Source: Streptacidiphilus sp. ASG 303 (GTDB lineage: Bacteria > Actinomycetota > Actinomycetes > Streptomycetales > Streptomycetaceae). Taken from it: DNA of 54,228 bases. The notes under the pieces were generated by a model. That model was given only the letters and a program-made list of their open reading frames with translations. It did not search any database and was not told where the DNA came from. Of this stretch, positions 9,572 to 17,657 are shown in pieces. The translations under genes and the position numbers were made by a program. Within the stretch, counting starts at the first letter, position 1. Each line of letters opens with the position of its first letter. The stretch covers positions 1 through 54,228 of the forward strand of contig NZ_JAJLRA010000035.1 of NCBI RefSeq assembly GCF_020991365.1, written 5' to 3'.

Positions 9572-9612
9572 GGGGGCCGGCGCCCGGGAGTGCGTCCCGG
9601 GCGCCGGCCCCC
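9572..9612 (-). terminator. Strong GC hairpin after the ABC exporter operon
   Basis: Perfect inverted repeat with 18-bp arms (9572–9589 and 9595–9612) and a 5-nt loop, 30 bp downstream of the stop of the ATPase gene. There is no U-tract, as is common in Streptomyces. It probably ends the cell-surface operon and separates it from the hopanoid operon read in the same direction. Confidence 0.8.
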
Positions 9613-9641
9613 GTCGGCGGAAGGCCGTCAGGCGCCCGCGG

Positions 9642-10463
9642 TCAGCGCTTGTTCTCCTTCTCGTAGGCCTTGATCACCTCGTCGGTGGGCCCGTCCATGA
9701 TGAGCTCGCCCTTCTCCAGCCAGATCACGCGGTTGCAGGTGTCGCGGATCGACTTGTTGTTGTGGCTCACCAGGAAGACCGTGCCGGCCTCCTTGCGCAG
9801 CTCGCGGATGCGCTCCTCGCTGCGGCGCTGGAACCGGGCGTCGCCGGTGGCCAGCGCCTCGTCGATCATCAGCACGTCGTGGCTCTTCGCCGCCGCGATG
9901 GAGAACCGCAGGCGGGCGGCCATGCCGGAGGAGTACGTGCGCATCGGCAGCGAGATGAAGTCGCCCTTCTCGTTGATGCCCGAGAAGTCGACGATGCTCT
10001 GGTAGCGCTCCCTGATCTCGTCCTGGGACATGCCCATGGCCAGACCGCCCAGGATGACGTTGCGCTCACCCGTGAGGTCGTTCATGAGGGCGGCGTTGAC
10101 GCCCAGCAGCGAGGGCTGGCCGTGGGTGAAGACGGAGCCGCGCTCGGCGGGCAGCAGGCCGGCGACCGCCTTGAGCAGGGTCGACTTGCCGGAGCCGTTG
10201 GAGCCGATCAGGCCGATCGACTCGCCCTTGTAGGCGATGAACGACACGCCGCGCACGGCGTGCACCTCGCGGATCGAGGGCGCGCGGCGCTTGGAGACGA
10301 TGCGGCTGAGCGCGGAGGTCGCGCTGCCCTTGCCGCTGCCGGCGCCGTGCACGCGGTAGACCACGTGCAGTCCGTCGACCACGACGGTGGGGATGTGCTG
10401 CTCGACCAGTCGGTCGGCGTCCGCGGTCCGCGCACCGGCGGTACCGGTCGTTGCCTCAGCCAC
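9642..10463 (-). CDS. TagH-like polysaccharide/teichoic-acid ABC exporter ATPase
   Basis: A protein of 273 residues, the ATP-hydrolysing subunit of an export ABC transporter. Walker A GSNGSGKST is at residues 87–95, the signature YSSGM near 177, Walker B VLMIDEALATGD with D201–E202, and the switch histidine in FLVSH. The YSSGMAARL signature and MIDEALATGD are characteristic of the TagH/RfbE/Wzt export family. There is no C-terminal carbohydrate-binding extension of the Wzt kind. The GTG at 10463 lies inside the end of the permease gene (8-bp overlap), so the two subunits are translationally coupled. The substrate is inferred only from the neighbours: a polyol-phosphate or glycan product of the genes upstream. 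Confidence 0.9.
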   Translation of the reverse strand: MAEATTGTAGARTADADRLVEQHIPTVVVDGLHVVYRVHGAGSGKGSATSALSRIVSKRRAPSIREVHAVRGVSFIAYKGESIGLIGSNGSGKSTLLKAVAGLLPAERGSVFTHGQPSLLGVNAALMNDLTGERNVILGGLAMGMSQDEIRERYQSIVDFSGINEKGDFISLPMRTYSSGMAARLRFSIAAAKSHDVLMIDEALATGDARFQRRSEERIRELRKEAGTVFLVSHNNKSIRDTCNRVIWLEKGELIMDGPTDEVIKAYEKENKR

Positions 10464-11367
10464 GGCCGTACTCCTCCTCAGCCTTCCAGAAGTACACGAA
10501 CCCGCCGAGGCCCACGACGACGGCCCAGCCGACGGCCCAGGCCCAGACGTGGGGCGGCAGGACGTCGCTGTGCACCGAGCCCAGGAGGGCGAAGCGCATC
10601 AGGTCGATGTAGACGGCGATGGGGTTGACGTCCAGCAGCGTCTTGGACCAGGCCGGCACGTGGATGTTGGCGATGTTGAACATGACGCCGGAGGCGTACA
10701 TCCAGGTCCGCAGGATGAACGGCATCAGCTGCGCGGTGTCGGTGACCTTGGCCCCGACCCGGGCGAGCGCCAGCGCCAGGCCCGCGTTGAAGACGAACTG
10801 CAGGATCAGGATCGGCAGCACCAGCGCCCAGGAGGCCATCGGCAGGTTCGCGAAGAGCACGATGCCGAGCAGCACGATCATCGAGAAGAGCAGCTGCTGG
10901 AGCTGGATGATCGTGAAGGAGATGGGCAGGCAGGCCCGCGGGAAGTGCAGCGCCCGCACCAGGCCGAGGTTGTCCGCGATCGACCGGGTGCCCGCCATCA
11001 CCGCGTTCTGGGTGAAGGTGAAGATGAACACACCGATGCAGAGGAACTGCACGAAGTGCGGGGTGTGCTTGCCCGTCTGCAGCAGGATGCCGAAGATCAG
11101 GTAGTAGACCGCGCAGTTGAGCAGCGGGGTCATCACCTGCCACAGCTGTCCCAGCTTCGCCTTGGTGTACATCGCGGTCAGCCGCGCCGTGGCGTACGCC
11201 ACGATGAAGTGGCGCCGCGACCAGAGCTGCCGGACGTAGGCCGGCAGGCTCGGACGGGCGCCGCTCACCGAGAGGCCGTACTTGGCGGCGAGCTGCGCAG
11301 GGCTCAGCCCCTGGTCGGGGCCTCCCGCCACCGCTGCGGGGCGGATGTGCTCACTCACTGTTGACAC
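10456..11367 (-). CDS. TagG-like ABC-2 type exporter permease
   Basis: A protein of about 303 residues with six predicted membrane segments in the ABC2_membrane arrangement. It starts with a cytoplasmic segment containing SLPAYVRQLWSRRHFIVAYA and KLGQLWQVMTPLLN, the conserved entry to TagG/RfbA permeases. The start chosen is the GTG at 11367, five bases after AGGA; a second GTG at 11358 is possible. The longer frame upstream is unlikely. It pairs with the overlapping ATPase gene downstream. Together they should export a lipid-linked glycan or teichoic-acid-like polymer. Confidence 0.9.
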   Translation of the reverse strand: MSTVSEHIRPAAVAGGPDQGLSPAQLAAKYGLSVSGARPSLPAYVRQLWSRRHFIVAYATARLTAMYTKAKLGQLWQVMTPLLNCAVYYLIFGILLQTGKHTPHFVQFLCIGVFIFTFTQNAVMAGTRSIADNLGLVRALHFPRACLPISFTIIQLQQLLFSMIVLLGIVLFANLPMASWALVLPILILQFVFNAGLALALARVGAKVTDTAQLMPFILRTWMYASGVMFNIANIHVPAWSKTLLDVNPIAVYIDLMRFALLGSVHSDVLPPHVWAWAVGWAVVVGLGGFVYFWKAEEEYGRG

Positions 11368-11494
11368 TTTCGTCCTATGCGAGATCGGCAGGTCCGGCTT
11401 CCGTTCAACGGGCGCTCCCCTGCAGTCGTGCCGTTGCTGCTGCAACGGGGATCTTCGCGGGCCCCGGTCCGCAGGTCAAATGAGGACCGGACGA

Positions 11495-12412
11495 TCAGAT
11501 CACCGGCGGCCGGCCCAGCCGGGTCAGCCGCCACACCGTACGCCAGCGCATGGGCCTGCGGGGGCCGCAGGGTGTCCGCCACCCCTCCCGGAATCCTCCC
11601 ACCCACGCCCGCAGCGCCGCGCGGGAGGGGCGGCGCGCCAGGGTGAGCAGGATCCAGGTGCCGAGGTACGCCGGGACCAGCAGGGCGGGGAGGTTCCGGC
11701 GGGCCAGCCACACCCGGTTGCGGGCCACCATACGGTGGTACACCGCGTGCCTGCTGGGCAGGGTGAGCGGGTGGTTCAGGACGATGTCCGCCCGGTAGTC
11801 GATCGACCAGCCCGCGTCCAGCGCCCGCCAGGCCAGGTCGGTCTCCTCGTGGGCGTAGAAGAACTCGCCGGGGAGCTGCCCCGCCTGCGCGAAGACGGTG
11901 CTGCGGACCGCGCAGGCACCGCCCAGGAAGGTGGTGACCCGGGAGGAGCGCAGCGGGTCGGAGGCCCGCAGCCGCGGCACGTGGCGGCGCTGGGTGGTGC
12001 CGGTCTCCGGGTCGGCGATCCGGAAGGAGACGATGCCGAGGCCCGGGTCGGCGGTGAACGCCTCGCGGAGCTTCTCGGCGGCGTCGTCGCCGGGCAGCAG
12101 GCCGTCGTCGTCGAGGAAGAGCACCGCGTCGACGTCGCGGCCGTCCTTCCCGAACGCCTCGATGCCGACGTTGCGGCCCGCCGGGATGCCGAGGTTCTCG
12201 TCCAGCTCGATGCCGCGGACGCCCTGCGGCAGCGGGGGCAGCGGGGCGCCGTTGCCGACGACGACGAGCTCGACGGCGGGGCCGCGCTGCTTGGCCACCG
12301 ACTCCAGCAGGGCGTTGAGCTCCGCCGGGCGGTTGCCCATGGTGAGCACCACGGCGCCCAGCCGGAAGGAGTCGGGGTCCGCGCCGGACGCGGCCGGCCG
12401 GGCGGCGCTCAC
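11495..12412 (-). CDS. Family 2 glycosyltransferase
   Basis: A protein of 305 residues with a GT-A fold. The N-terminal strand GAVVLTMGNRPAELNALLES, the LGIPAGRNVGIEAFG segment and the metal-binding LFLDDDGLLPGDD (DxD type) are clear, followed by the FFYAHEETDLAWRALDAGW acceptor motif (ED) of rhamnosyl/galactofuranosyl-type GT2 enzymes. A C-terminal amphipathic/hydrophobic stretch (LLVPAYLGTWILLTLARR) may attach it to the membrane. The GTG at 12412 overlaps the preceding phosphatidyltransferase stop as GTGA. A 127-bp gap with a small hairpin at 11431–11448 separates it from the permease. Donor sugar and acceptor cannot be read from the sequence. Confidence 0.88.
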   Translation of the reverse strand: MSAARPAASGADPDSFRLGAVVLTMGNRPAELNALLESVAKQRGPAVELVVVGNGAPLPPLPQGVRGIELDENLGIPAGRNVGIEAFGKDGRDVDAVLFLDDDGLLPGDDAAEKLREAFTADPGLGIVSFRIADPETGTTQRRHVPRLRASDPLRSSRVTTFLGGACAVRSTVFAQAGQLPGEFFYAHEETDLAWRALDAGWSIDYRADIVLNHPLTLPSRHAVYHRMVARNRVWLARRNLPALLVPAYLGTWILLTLARRPSRAALRAWVGGFREGWRTPCGPRRPMRWRTVWRLTRLGRPPVI

Positions 12413-13245
12413 CGGAGCCTGCTCGACAGGACGATGCTGGCCAGGTGCAGGAGCGTCTGGACCAGGGCGATCGCGGCGAGCACGCCGACCGCGACCCGGG
12501 TGAGCAGCAGGTCGCCGTGGACGGCGTCGGCGATCCCGGCGGCCAGGACGACCAGGGACGCCTCCACGCCGCCCACCAGGCGGTGGAACTTCAGCGCGGC
12601 GGCCGCCCGGCGGGCCCTGGCCACGCCGGAGGAGCGCGGCACCGAGGCGGCGTCCTGCACGGCGGGCAGGCCGCTGCGGATGCGGGCGACGTCCACCAGG
12701 TCCGTCTCGGCCTTGATCAGGATGGCGCCGAGCGCGGCGACGGTCCCGACGAACGCCCACTCCCAGTGGGCGGCGCTCCCGTCCCGGTGGAACAGGTCCG
12801 CGGCGCGCAGGCCGGCGCCGGTGAGCAGCGCAGCCTCGGCCAGGTAGTGGCCGACCCGGTCGAGGTAGACGCCGGTGACGGAGGTCTGCCGCCGCCAGCG
12901 GGCGACCTCGCCGTCCACGCAGTCCAGGAGCAGGTAGACCTGGATCAGCAGGGCGCCGAGGACCGCGCCGGCGAGGCCGGGGACGACCAGCGCCGCACCG
13001 GCGAGGACGCCGGTGAGCATCATCAGGTAGGTCAGGCCGTTCGGGGTGACCCGGCGGACGTTCACCAGCAGGCGGGTGATCCGCAGGGAGATCGACCGCA
13101 TGTAGATGCGGCCGGCCCAGTGCTCGCCGCTGCGGCGGTCGAGGAGGCCCTCGGGGTGGACGGCCGCGCGGAGCTCCTCGACCGACGGGCGGCCGGCGGG
13201 GCGGGCGGGGGCGGGCGTCGGCTCAGCTGTTGACGGCTTGGACAT
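12409..13245 (-). CDS. CDP-alcohol phosphatidyltransferase family protein (variant active site)
   Basis: A protein of 278 residues with five or six membrane segments. The CDP-alcohol phosphotransferase signature is present as D108-x2-D111-G-x2-A-R116-x8-G125-x3-D129. The fourth Asp, usually four residues later, is His133 (LDRVGHYLAE). That position is thought to be the general base in the family, so either His takes over or the chemistry differs. The ATG at 13245 lies inside the end of the dehydrogenase gene (23-bp overlap). It probably transfers a phospho-alcohol from a CDP-activated donor made by the two genes upstream to a lipid or polymer acceptor in the membrane. Confidence 0.82.
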   Translation of the reverse strand: MSKPSTAEPTPAPARPAGRPSVEELRAAVHPEGLLDRRSGEHWAGRIYMRSISLRITRLLVNVRRVTPNGLTYLMMLTGVLAGAALVVPGLAGAVLGALLIQVYLLLDCVDGEVARWRRQTSVTGVYLDRVGHYLAEAALLTGAGLRAADLFHRDGSAAHWEWAFVGTVAALGAILIKAETDLVDVARIRSGLPAVQDAASVPRSSGVARARRAAAALKFHRLVGGVEASLVVLAAGIADAVHGDLLLTRVAVGVLAAIALVQTLLHLASIVLSSRLR

Positions 13246-14284
13246 AGTCGGAGTACGCGTCCCGGATGGCAGAAGGGTCGAGGTCGAGGTGCTCGAGGAT
13301 GGTGAAGCGGCCCGGGCGGGTCTGCGGTGCGTAGTGGACCGCCTCGGTGAACTCCTCCTCGGAGAAGCCGATCTGAGCGGCGGTCACGGGGAGTCCGTGG
13401 CGCGCCAGGCTCGCGGCGATCAGTCCGGCGCCCTCGCGGTCGCCGCGCAGGAAGGTCGCGAAGGCCGCGCCGAGGCCGACCTGCTCGCCGTGCTGGGCCG
13501 ACCGCTTGGGGTACAGGATGTCCAGCGCGTGCGAGATCTCGTGGCAGGCGCCGGAGGACGGCCGGGTGGAGCCCGCGATGTTCATCGCGATGCCGGAGAG
13601 CACGAGGGCCTCGGCGAGCGCGGTGAGCAGCGCGTCCTGGTCGAGCGTGCCGGGGTGGCGCAGCAGCGTCTCCCCGGCGGTGCGGGCCATGGCGACGGCC
13701 AGGCCGTCCACCGGCTCCCCGGTGACGCGCTGGGACAGCTCCCAGTCGGCGCAGGCGGAGATGTTGGACACCACGTCGCCGATGCCGGCGGCGACGAACC
13801 GGCGGGGCGCGTCGCGGACGACGTCGAGGTCGACGACGATGCCGATGGGGTTCGGAACGCCGTACGAGCCGCGGCCGGCGTCGTTGTCGAGGATCGACAC
13901 CGGCGAGCAGATGCCGTCGTGGGCGAGGTTGGTGGCGACGGCCACCACCGGCAGGCCCACCCGGGCGGCGGCATACTTGGCGGCGTCGATGATCTTCCCG
14001 CCGCCGAGGCCGACCACCGCGTCGTAGTGGCCGGACCGCATCGCGTCGGCGAGCAGCACCGCGGAGTCCAGGGTGCCGTCGGCGACGGAGTACCAGTCGG
14101 CCCCCGGGAGCTGCGGCTCCAGGCGCTCGCGCAGCGCCGCGCCGGAGCCGCCGCTGACCGCCACCGCTATCCGGCCGGAGGTCGACAGCCGCTGGTCGGC
14201 CAGGACGCCCGCGAGGTCGTCCAGGGCGCCCGGGCGGATGTCGACGACGACCGGCGAGGGGATGAGGCGGGTCAGTACCGGCAC
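13223..14284 (-). CDS. sn-Glycerol-1-phosphate dehydrogenase-like (AraM/EgsA) enzyme
   Basis: A protein of 353 residues of the iron-containing alcohol dehydrogenase superfamily, closest in motif layout to glycerol-1-phosphate dehydrogenase. The NAD-binding GLGGGKIID is at residues 92–100, the TNLAHDGICSPVSIL segment typical of AraM/EgsA follows, and the metal ligands appear to be D170 (GIGD), H248 (SGACHEISH) and H265 (AQHGEQVG). These enzymes reduce dihydroxyacetone phosphate to sn-glycerol-1-phosphate. It starts at GTG 14284, overlapping the nucleotidyltransferase gene by 13 bp. The substrate could be another phospho-ketose, since the family is called here from motifs alone. Confidence 0.8.
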   Translation of the reverse strand: MPVLTRLIPSPVVVDIRPGALDDLAGVLADQRLSTSGRIAVAVSGGSGAALRERLEPQLPGADWYSVADGTLDSAVLLADAMRSGHYDAVVGLGGGKIIDAAKYAAARVGLPVVAVATNLAHDGICSPVSILDNDAGRGSYGVPNPIGIVVDLDVVRDAPRRFVAAGIGDVVSNISACADWELSQRVTGEPVDGLAVAMARTAGETLLRHPGTLDQDALLTALAEALVLSGIAMNIAGSTRPSSGACHEISHALDILYPKRSAQHGEQVGLGAAFATFLRGDREGAGLIAASLARHGLPVTAAQIGFSEEEFTEAVHYAPQTRPGRFTILEHLDLDPSAIRDAYSDYVQAVNS

Positions 14285-15027
14285 GCGATCCCCCGGGCCT
14301 TGGCGAGGTCGTCGTGGTTGTCGATCTCGACCCAGGAGACCTCGCCGATGGGCTGCACGTCGATGCGCAGGCCGCGGTCGACCATCTCCTGGTAGCCGTC
14401 CTCGTAGTAGAGCTGCGGGTCGCGCTCGAAGGTGGCCTGGAGGGCGGAGGCCAGGTCGTCGGCGGCGGAGGGGTTGATCAGGGTGACGCCGATGTACTCG
14501 CCGGTGGCGTCGGCGGGGTCCATGAGCTTGGTGATCCGCCGGACGCCCTTCTCGGGGTCGACGACGACCTTCATCTCCTCGTCGGCGAGGTTCTTCACCG
14601 TGTCGAGGGCGAGCAGGATGCCGGGGGCGCGGCCCTCGGCGGTGAGGCGCTCGTTGGCCTCCAGCATCGTGCGCTCGACGGAGACGGGGTGCACGGTGTC
14701 ACCGTTGGCGAGCACGAGGCCCTCGCGGAAGAGGTCGCGGGCGCACCACAGGGAGTAGGCGTTGTTCCACTCCTCGGCCTTGTCGTTGTCGACGAGGGTG
14801 AGGCGGACGCCGTACTTCTTCTCCAGGGCGGCCCTGCGGTCGTACACGGCCTCCTTGCGGTAGCCGACGACGACGGCGACGTCCCGCAGGCCCACCTCGG
14901 CGAAGTTGCCGAGCGTGAGGTCGAGGACGGTCGTCTCGCCGTCCACCGGCACCAGGGCCTTGGGCAGGGTGTCGGTGTACGGGCGCAGGCGGCGGCCGGC
15001 GCCGGCGGCCAGAACGAGGCCGATCAT
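14272..15027 (-). CDS. Sugar/alcohol-phosphate nucleotidyltransferase
   Basis: A protein of 251 residues with the nucleotidyl transferase fold. It opens with the nucleotide-binding signature LVLAAGAGRRLRPYTDTLPK (GxGxRLxP…PK). NGDTVHPVS carries the metal-binding Asp, and a C-terminal WVEIDNHDDLAKAR motif follows, as in the phosphocholine/inositol-phosphate cytidylyltransferase branch (WxEID). It probably activates the alcohol phosphate made by the adjacent dehydrogenase to a CDP-alcohol for the two phosphatidyltransferases. Nucleotide specificity is inferred from neighbours. The ATG at 15027 has CAGGAGACACCGC upstream and overlaps the previous stop in an ATGA junction. Confidence 0.85.
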   Translation of the reverse strand: MIGLVLAAGAGRRLRPYTDTLPKALVPVDGETTVLDLTLGNFAEVGLRDVAVVVGYRKEAVYDRRAALEKKYGVRLTLVDNDKAEEWNNAYSLWCARDLFREGLVLANGDTVHPVSVERTMLEANERLTAEGRAPGILLALDTVKNLADEEMKVVVDPEKGVRRITKLMDPADATGEYIGVTLINPSAADDLASALQATFERDPQLYYEDGYQEMVDRGLRIDVQPIGEVSWVEIDNHDDLAKARGIACRY

Positions 15028-17060
15028 GCGGTGTCTCCTGTTTCGTCGTGGACTGCCGGCGCTTCGCCGCCGAAGACCCAGAAGCGGATGCTCTCGGCCA
15101 GGACGACGAGCGCCAGGACGGCGGCCAGTGCCGCCAGGGTGAGCTGCAGGGCGTGGGCTCCGGGGAGCCGGTCGCCCACCGGCCCGTGCGGGCTGCCGCC
15201 GTACGCGAACGCGGCGGCTGCGGTGAGCAGCAGGACACGGCCCTCGTGGCCGCCCGCCGCACGCACCAGCCATCGCGGCGGCGCCCCGGTGCCGCCGCGG
15301 ATGCGGTACACCGTGTCGTAGTGATGGTAGGCGACGGCCGCGACCAGCCCGAAGGCGGCGGGGAGCGCGGCCCCGGACAGGCGGGCGGCCAGGCCGAGGA
15401 CGGTGAGGTACTCGGCGGCCCGGAAGACGGGCGGGACCAGCCAGTCGAGCGGGCCGCGCAGCGGGCGGGCGACGGCCAGCGAGGAGGTCGCCAGGTAGCC
15501 GGCCGCGGCGGCCGCGGCCCACCAGGTTCCGGCGCCGCCGAGCACGCCCGCGAGGAGCAGCGCGGCGCCGAGGACGGCGACGGCGGGGGTCGCGTAGGCG
15601 GGCAGGGGGCGTGCGAGCGGACGCAGCAGGCGCGCGCCGACCTCCGCGAGCGGGCCGGAGTCGGCCAGCTCGGCCAGGGCGTCGGCGGCCCGGTCGGTGC
15701 GGGCCCGCAGGCGGGTCACCGAGCGCAGCACCCGGCCGGCGGTGGTGTAGCAGGCCGCGAAGGCGCAGCCGACGAGCAGCACGGTGAAGGTGGTCCGCGG
15801 GGTCGTGACGGCGGTGAGGACCGCGATCAGCGCCCAGCGCTCGCCGATGGGCAGGACGACGATGCGGCGCGCCCACACGGTCCAGCCGACCCGGTCCAGG
15901 CGGGTGGAGAGCTGCGCGGTGGGGCTGGTGTTGGCCGCGGCGTCGTGGTTGGCCTCGGTGAAGGAGAAGTCCACGACGTGGCGGCAGGTCTGCAGGACCA
16001 TCGCGCCCAGGGCCAGCGCCCACACGTCGTCGCCGCCCACGGTGGCGCCGACGGCGAGGCCCACGTAGTAGGCGTACTCCTTGACCCGGTCGAAGGTGGC
16101 GTCCAGCCAGGCGCCCAGCGTGGAGTACTGCAGCGAGTAGCGGGCCAGCTGGCCGTCGGTGCAGTCCAGCACGAAGGAGGCGACCAGCAGCACGCCCGCG
16201 GCCGCGAAGCCGGGGCGGGTGCCGGTGGCGGCGCAGGCCGCGGCGAGCAGGGCCACCAGCAGCGAACCGGTGGTGACCTGGTTCGGGGTGAGGCCGCGTC
16301 GGGCGCACCAGCGGGCCAGGTACCGGGAGTACGGGCTGACGCAGAAGGTGGTGAAGAAGCCGTCGCGGGACTTCACCGCGCGCTTCAGCCGCACCGCCTC
16401 GTCGTCGACGGCCGCGACGGCGCGCTCGGCGTGGTGCAGGTCCAGGTCGTCGGCGGGCACGGTCGCGACCAGCTCGCCCAGCTCCGGGCGGTGGACCTCC
16501 GTCCCGGCGGCCTGCAGGGCGGCGGCGAGGGCGTCGGGCAGCACGGCGCCGGCGGTGCGGGCGGCCCGGTCGGCGGCGGCGCTGTCCACCATGACCGTGC
16601 GGCCGGGGTCGGCCTCCGGGCCGTCCAGCGCGACGGCGACGGTGGCCGCGGCCGGGTCGGCGCCCGGCTCGCCGCCCAGGTGCAGCATCCGGGTGGCGTC
16701 CTCGGCGCCCGAGGCGCGGGCGGCCAGCCGCTCGGCGGCGGCGGCGAGCGCGGCGCGGGCCTGGGGCCCGTCGGCGGTCAGCGCGCCGGGGACGGCGGCC
16801 GCGGGGAAGCGCGGGTCCGTGAGGCCGAGCCGCAGGGAGTGCCGGTGGCCGACGAAGCGGCGGTCCACCACGGCGACCCGCTCCCCGGCGGGGGCCTCGG
16901 CCAGCAGCCGGGCCAGCTCGGCCGGTCCGGCGGCGTCCAGGACCCGGCGGTAGCCCAGCGCGGCGAGGTCCGCGGACAGCGCCGGCCGCGCCCCGCTCGG
17001 GCCACCGCCCGCGGCGGGCGCGCCGCCCGGGGCGGGGCCGGTGAGGATGGCGGTGGACAG
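15024..17060 (-). CDS. Large CDP-alcohol phosphatidyltransferase (DUF5941-type), CTG start likely
   Basis: A protein of 678 residues if read from a CTG at 17060. About 230 N-terminal residues form a soluble domain, followed by a CDP-alcohol phosphatidyltransferase domain whose complete signature D-x2-DG-x2-AR-x8-G-x3-D-x3-D begins at DCTDG (residues 299–303). A C-terminal membrane region of about 300 residues corresponds to what is annotated as DUF5941 in streptomycetes (family knowledge). The first in-frame GTG (16871) would cut a clearly coding N-terminus (strong G/C third positions, STAILTGP… start). The CTG has GGGAG 8–9 nt upstream and no ATG or GTG lies between it and the in-frame stop. 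It is the first gene of the operon and overlaps the nucleotidyltransferase gene by 4 bp. Confidence 0.8.
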   Translation of the reverse strand: MSTAILTGPAPGGAPAAGGGPSGARPALSADLAALGYRRVLDAAGPAELARLLAEAPAGERVAVVDRRFVGHRHSLRLGLTDPRFPAAAVPGALTADGPQARAALAAAAERLAARASGAEDATRMLHLGGEPGADPAAATVAVALDGPEADPGRTVMVDSAAADRAARTAGAVLPDALAAALQAAGTEVHRPELGELVATVPADDLDLHHAERAVAAVDDEAVRLKRAVKSRDGFFTTFCVSPYSRYLARWCARRGLTPNQVTTGSLLVALLAAACAATGTRPGFAAAGVLLVASFVLDCTDGQLARYSLQYSTLGAWLDATFDRVKEYAYYVGLAVGATVGGDDVWALALGAMVLQTCRHVVDFSFTEANHDAAANTSPTAQLSTRLDRVGWTVWARRIVVLPIGERWALIAVLTAVTTPRTTFTVLLVGCAFAACYTTAGRVLRSVTRLRARTDRAADALAELADSGPLAEVGARLLRPLARPLPAYATPAVAVLGAALLLAGVLGGAGTWWAAAAAAGYLATSSLAVARPLRGPLDWLVPPVFRAAEYLTVLGLAARLSGAALPAAFGLVAAVAYHHYDTVYRIRGGTGAPPRWLVRAAGGHEGRVLLLTAAAAFAYGGSPHGPVGDRLPGAHALQLTLAALAAVLALVVLAESIRFWVFGGEAPAVHDETGDTA

Positions 17061-17657
17061 CGGAACTCACTCCCTAGGGGGGTGCGGGGGAAGCCGCCTG
17101 CCGGACGGACCGCGGGCAGGGCGGGGGCCGGGACGGTCGGCCCGGTGGTCGGTGTGTCGGCAGAGGCTACCGGATGGCCTGGAGGGAAACGGAAGGGGAG
17201 CCCTCCGGGTCCGGACGGTGCCGGCCGACCCGTGTCGATCATCTTCGCCGACCGCGGGGGCCGCGGACAAGCCGCAGGACAGGCCGCAGGACAGGACCGG
17301 GACGGGGCCGGGCCGGACGGCCCGGCGGAGCCCGCGGGACACGCCCGCCCGGCGCCTCCCGTCCCCCCGCCCCCACGCCCCCACGGGCGCCCGGCGGCCC
17401 GGCGGCTGCCGCGGCCCCGCCCGGCGGACCCGCCCCGGGGGCGCGCGGACCGCCCGTACCCCCCTCCCACCGGCGCGGACCGCGTGCGTCGGGCGGACCC
17501 CGGCCTCCCCGTACGGCAGACTGGGGCACCGGTGCCGTGGTGCACCCGCCGGGCACCGGCGGGTGCACCACGGCACCGGCCGAACCGCCGGACCGGGCGG
17601 CCGGGCCCGGGCACACGGCACGGGCGGCGTCCCGGCCCATGCGCCGAAAGGGGCCAC
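17061..17657. other. Divergent intergenic region between the cell-surface operon and idi
   Basis: About 600 bp of proline/arginine-rich frames with no convincing gene. It must contain the promoters of the leftward operon and of idi. The only strong element is the long palindrome at 17529–17579. The rest is a skewed C-rich tract (17330–17480) without a recognisable motif. Confidence 0.6.
17529..17579. repeat. Perfect 24-bp inverted repeat with 3-nt loop upstream of idi
   Basis: Arms 17529–17552 and 17556–17579 are exact reverse complements, separated by GCA. The element ends 78 bp before the idi ATG, so it lies in the probable 5' leader or promoter of idi rather than after a gene. It could be a transcription attenuator, a DNA-binding site or a cruciform-forming repeat. 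Confidence 0.85.

Noticed and set aside
11361-11376. A GTTGACAC sequence upstream of the TagG-like permease as a fifth copy of the island motif
   Set aside because: Only the left half matches; the GYTCACA half is missing at the right spacing.
9642-17060. An archaeal-type ether lipid pathway, suggested by a glycerol-1-phosphate dehydrogenase, CDP-alcohol transferases and a nearby prenyl synthase
   Set aside because: No geranylgeranylglyceryl phosphate synthase, digeranylgeranyl transferase or CarS-like membrane cytidylyltransferase is present. The exporter and glycosyltransferase point to a surface polymer or head group instead.
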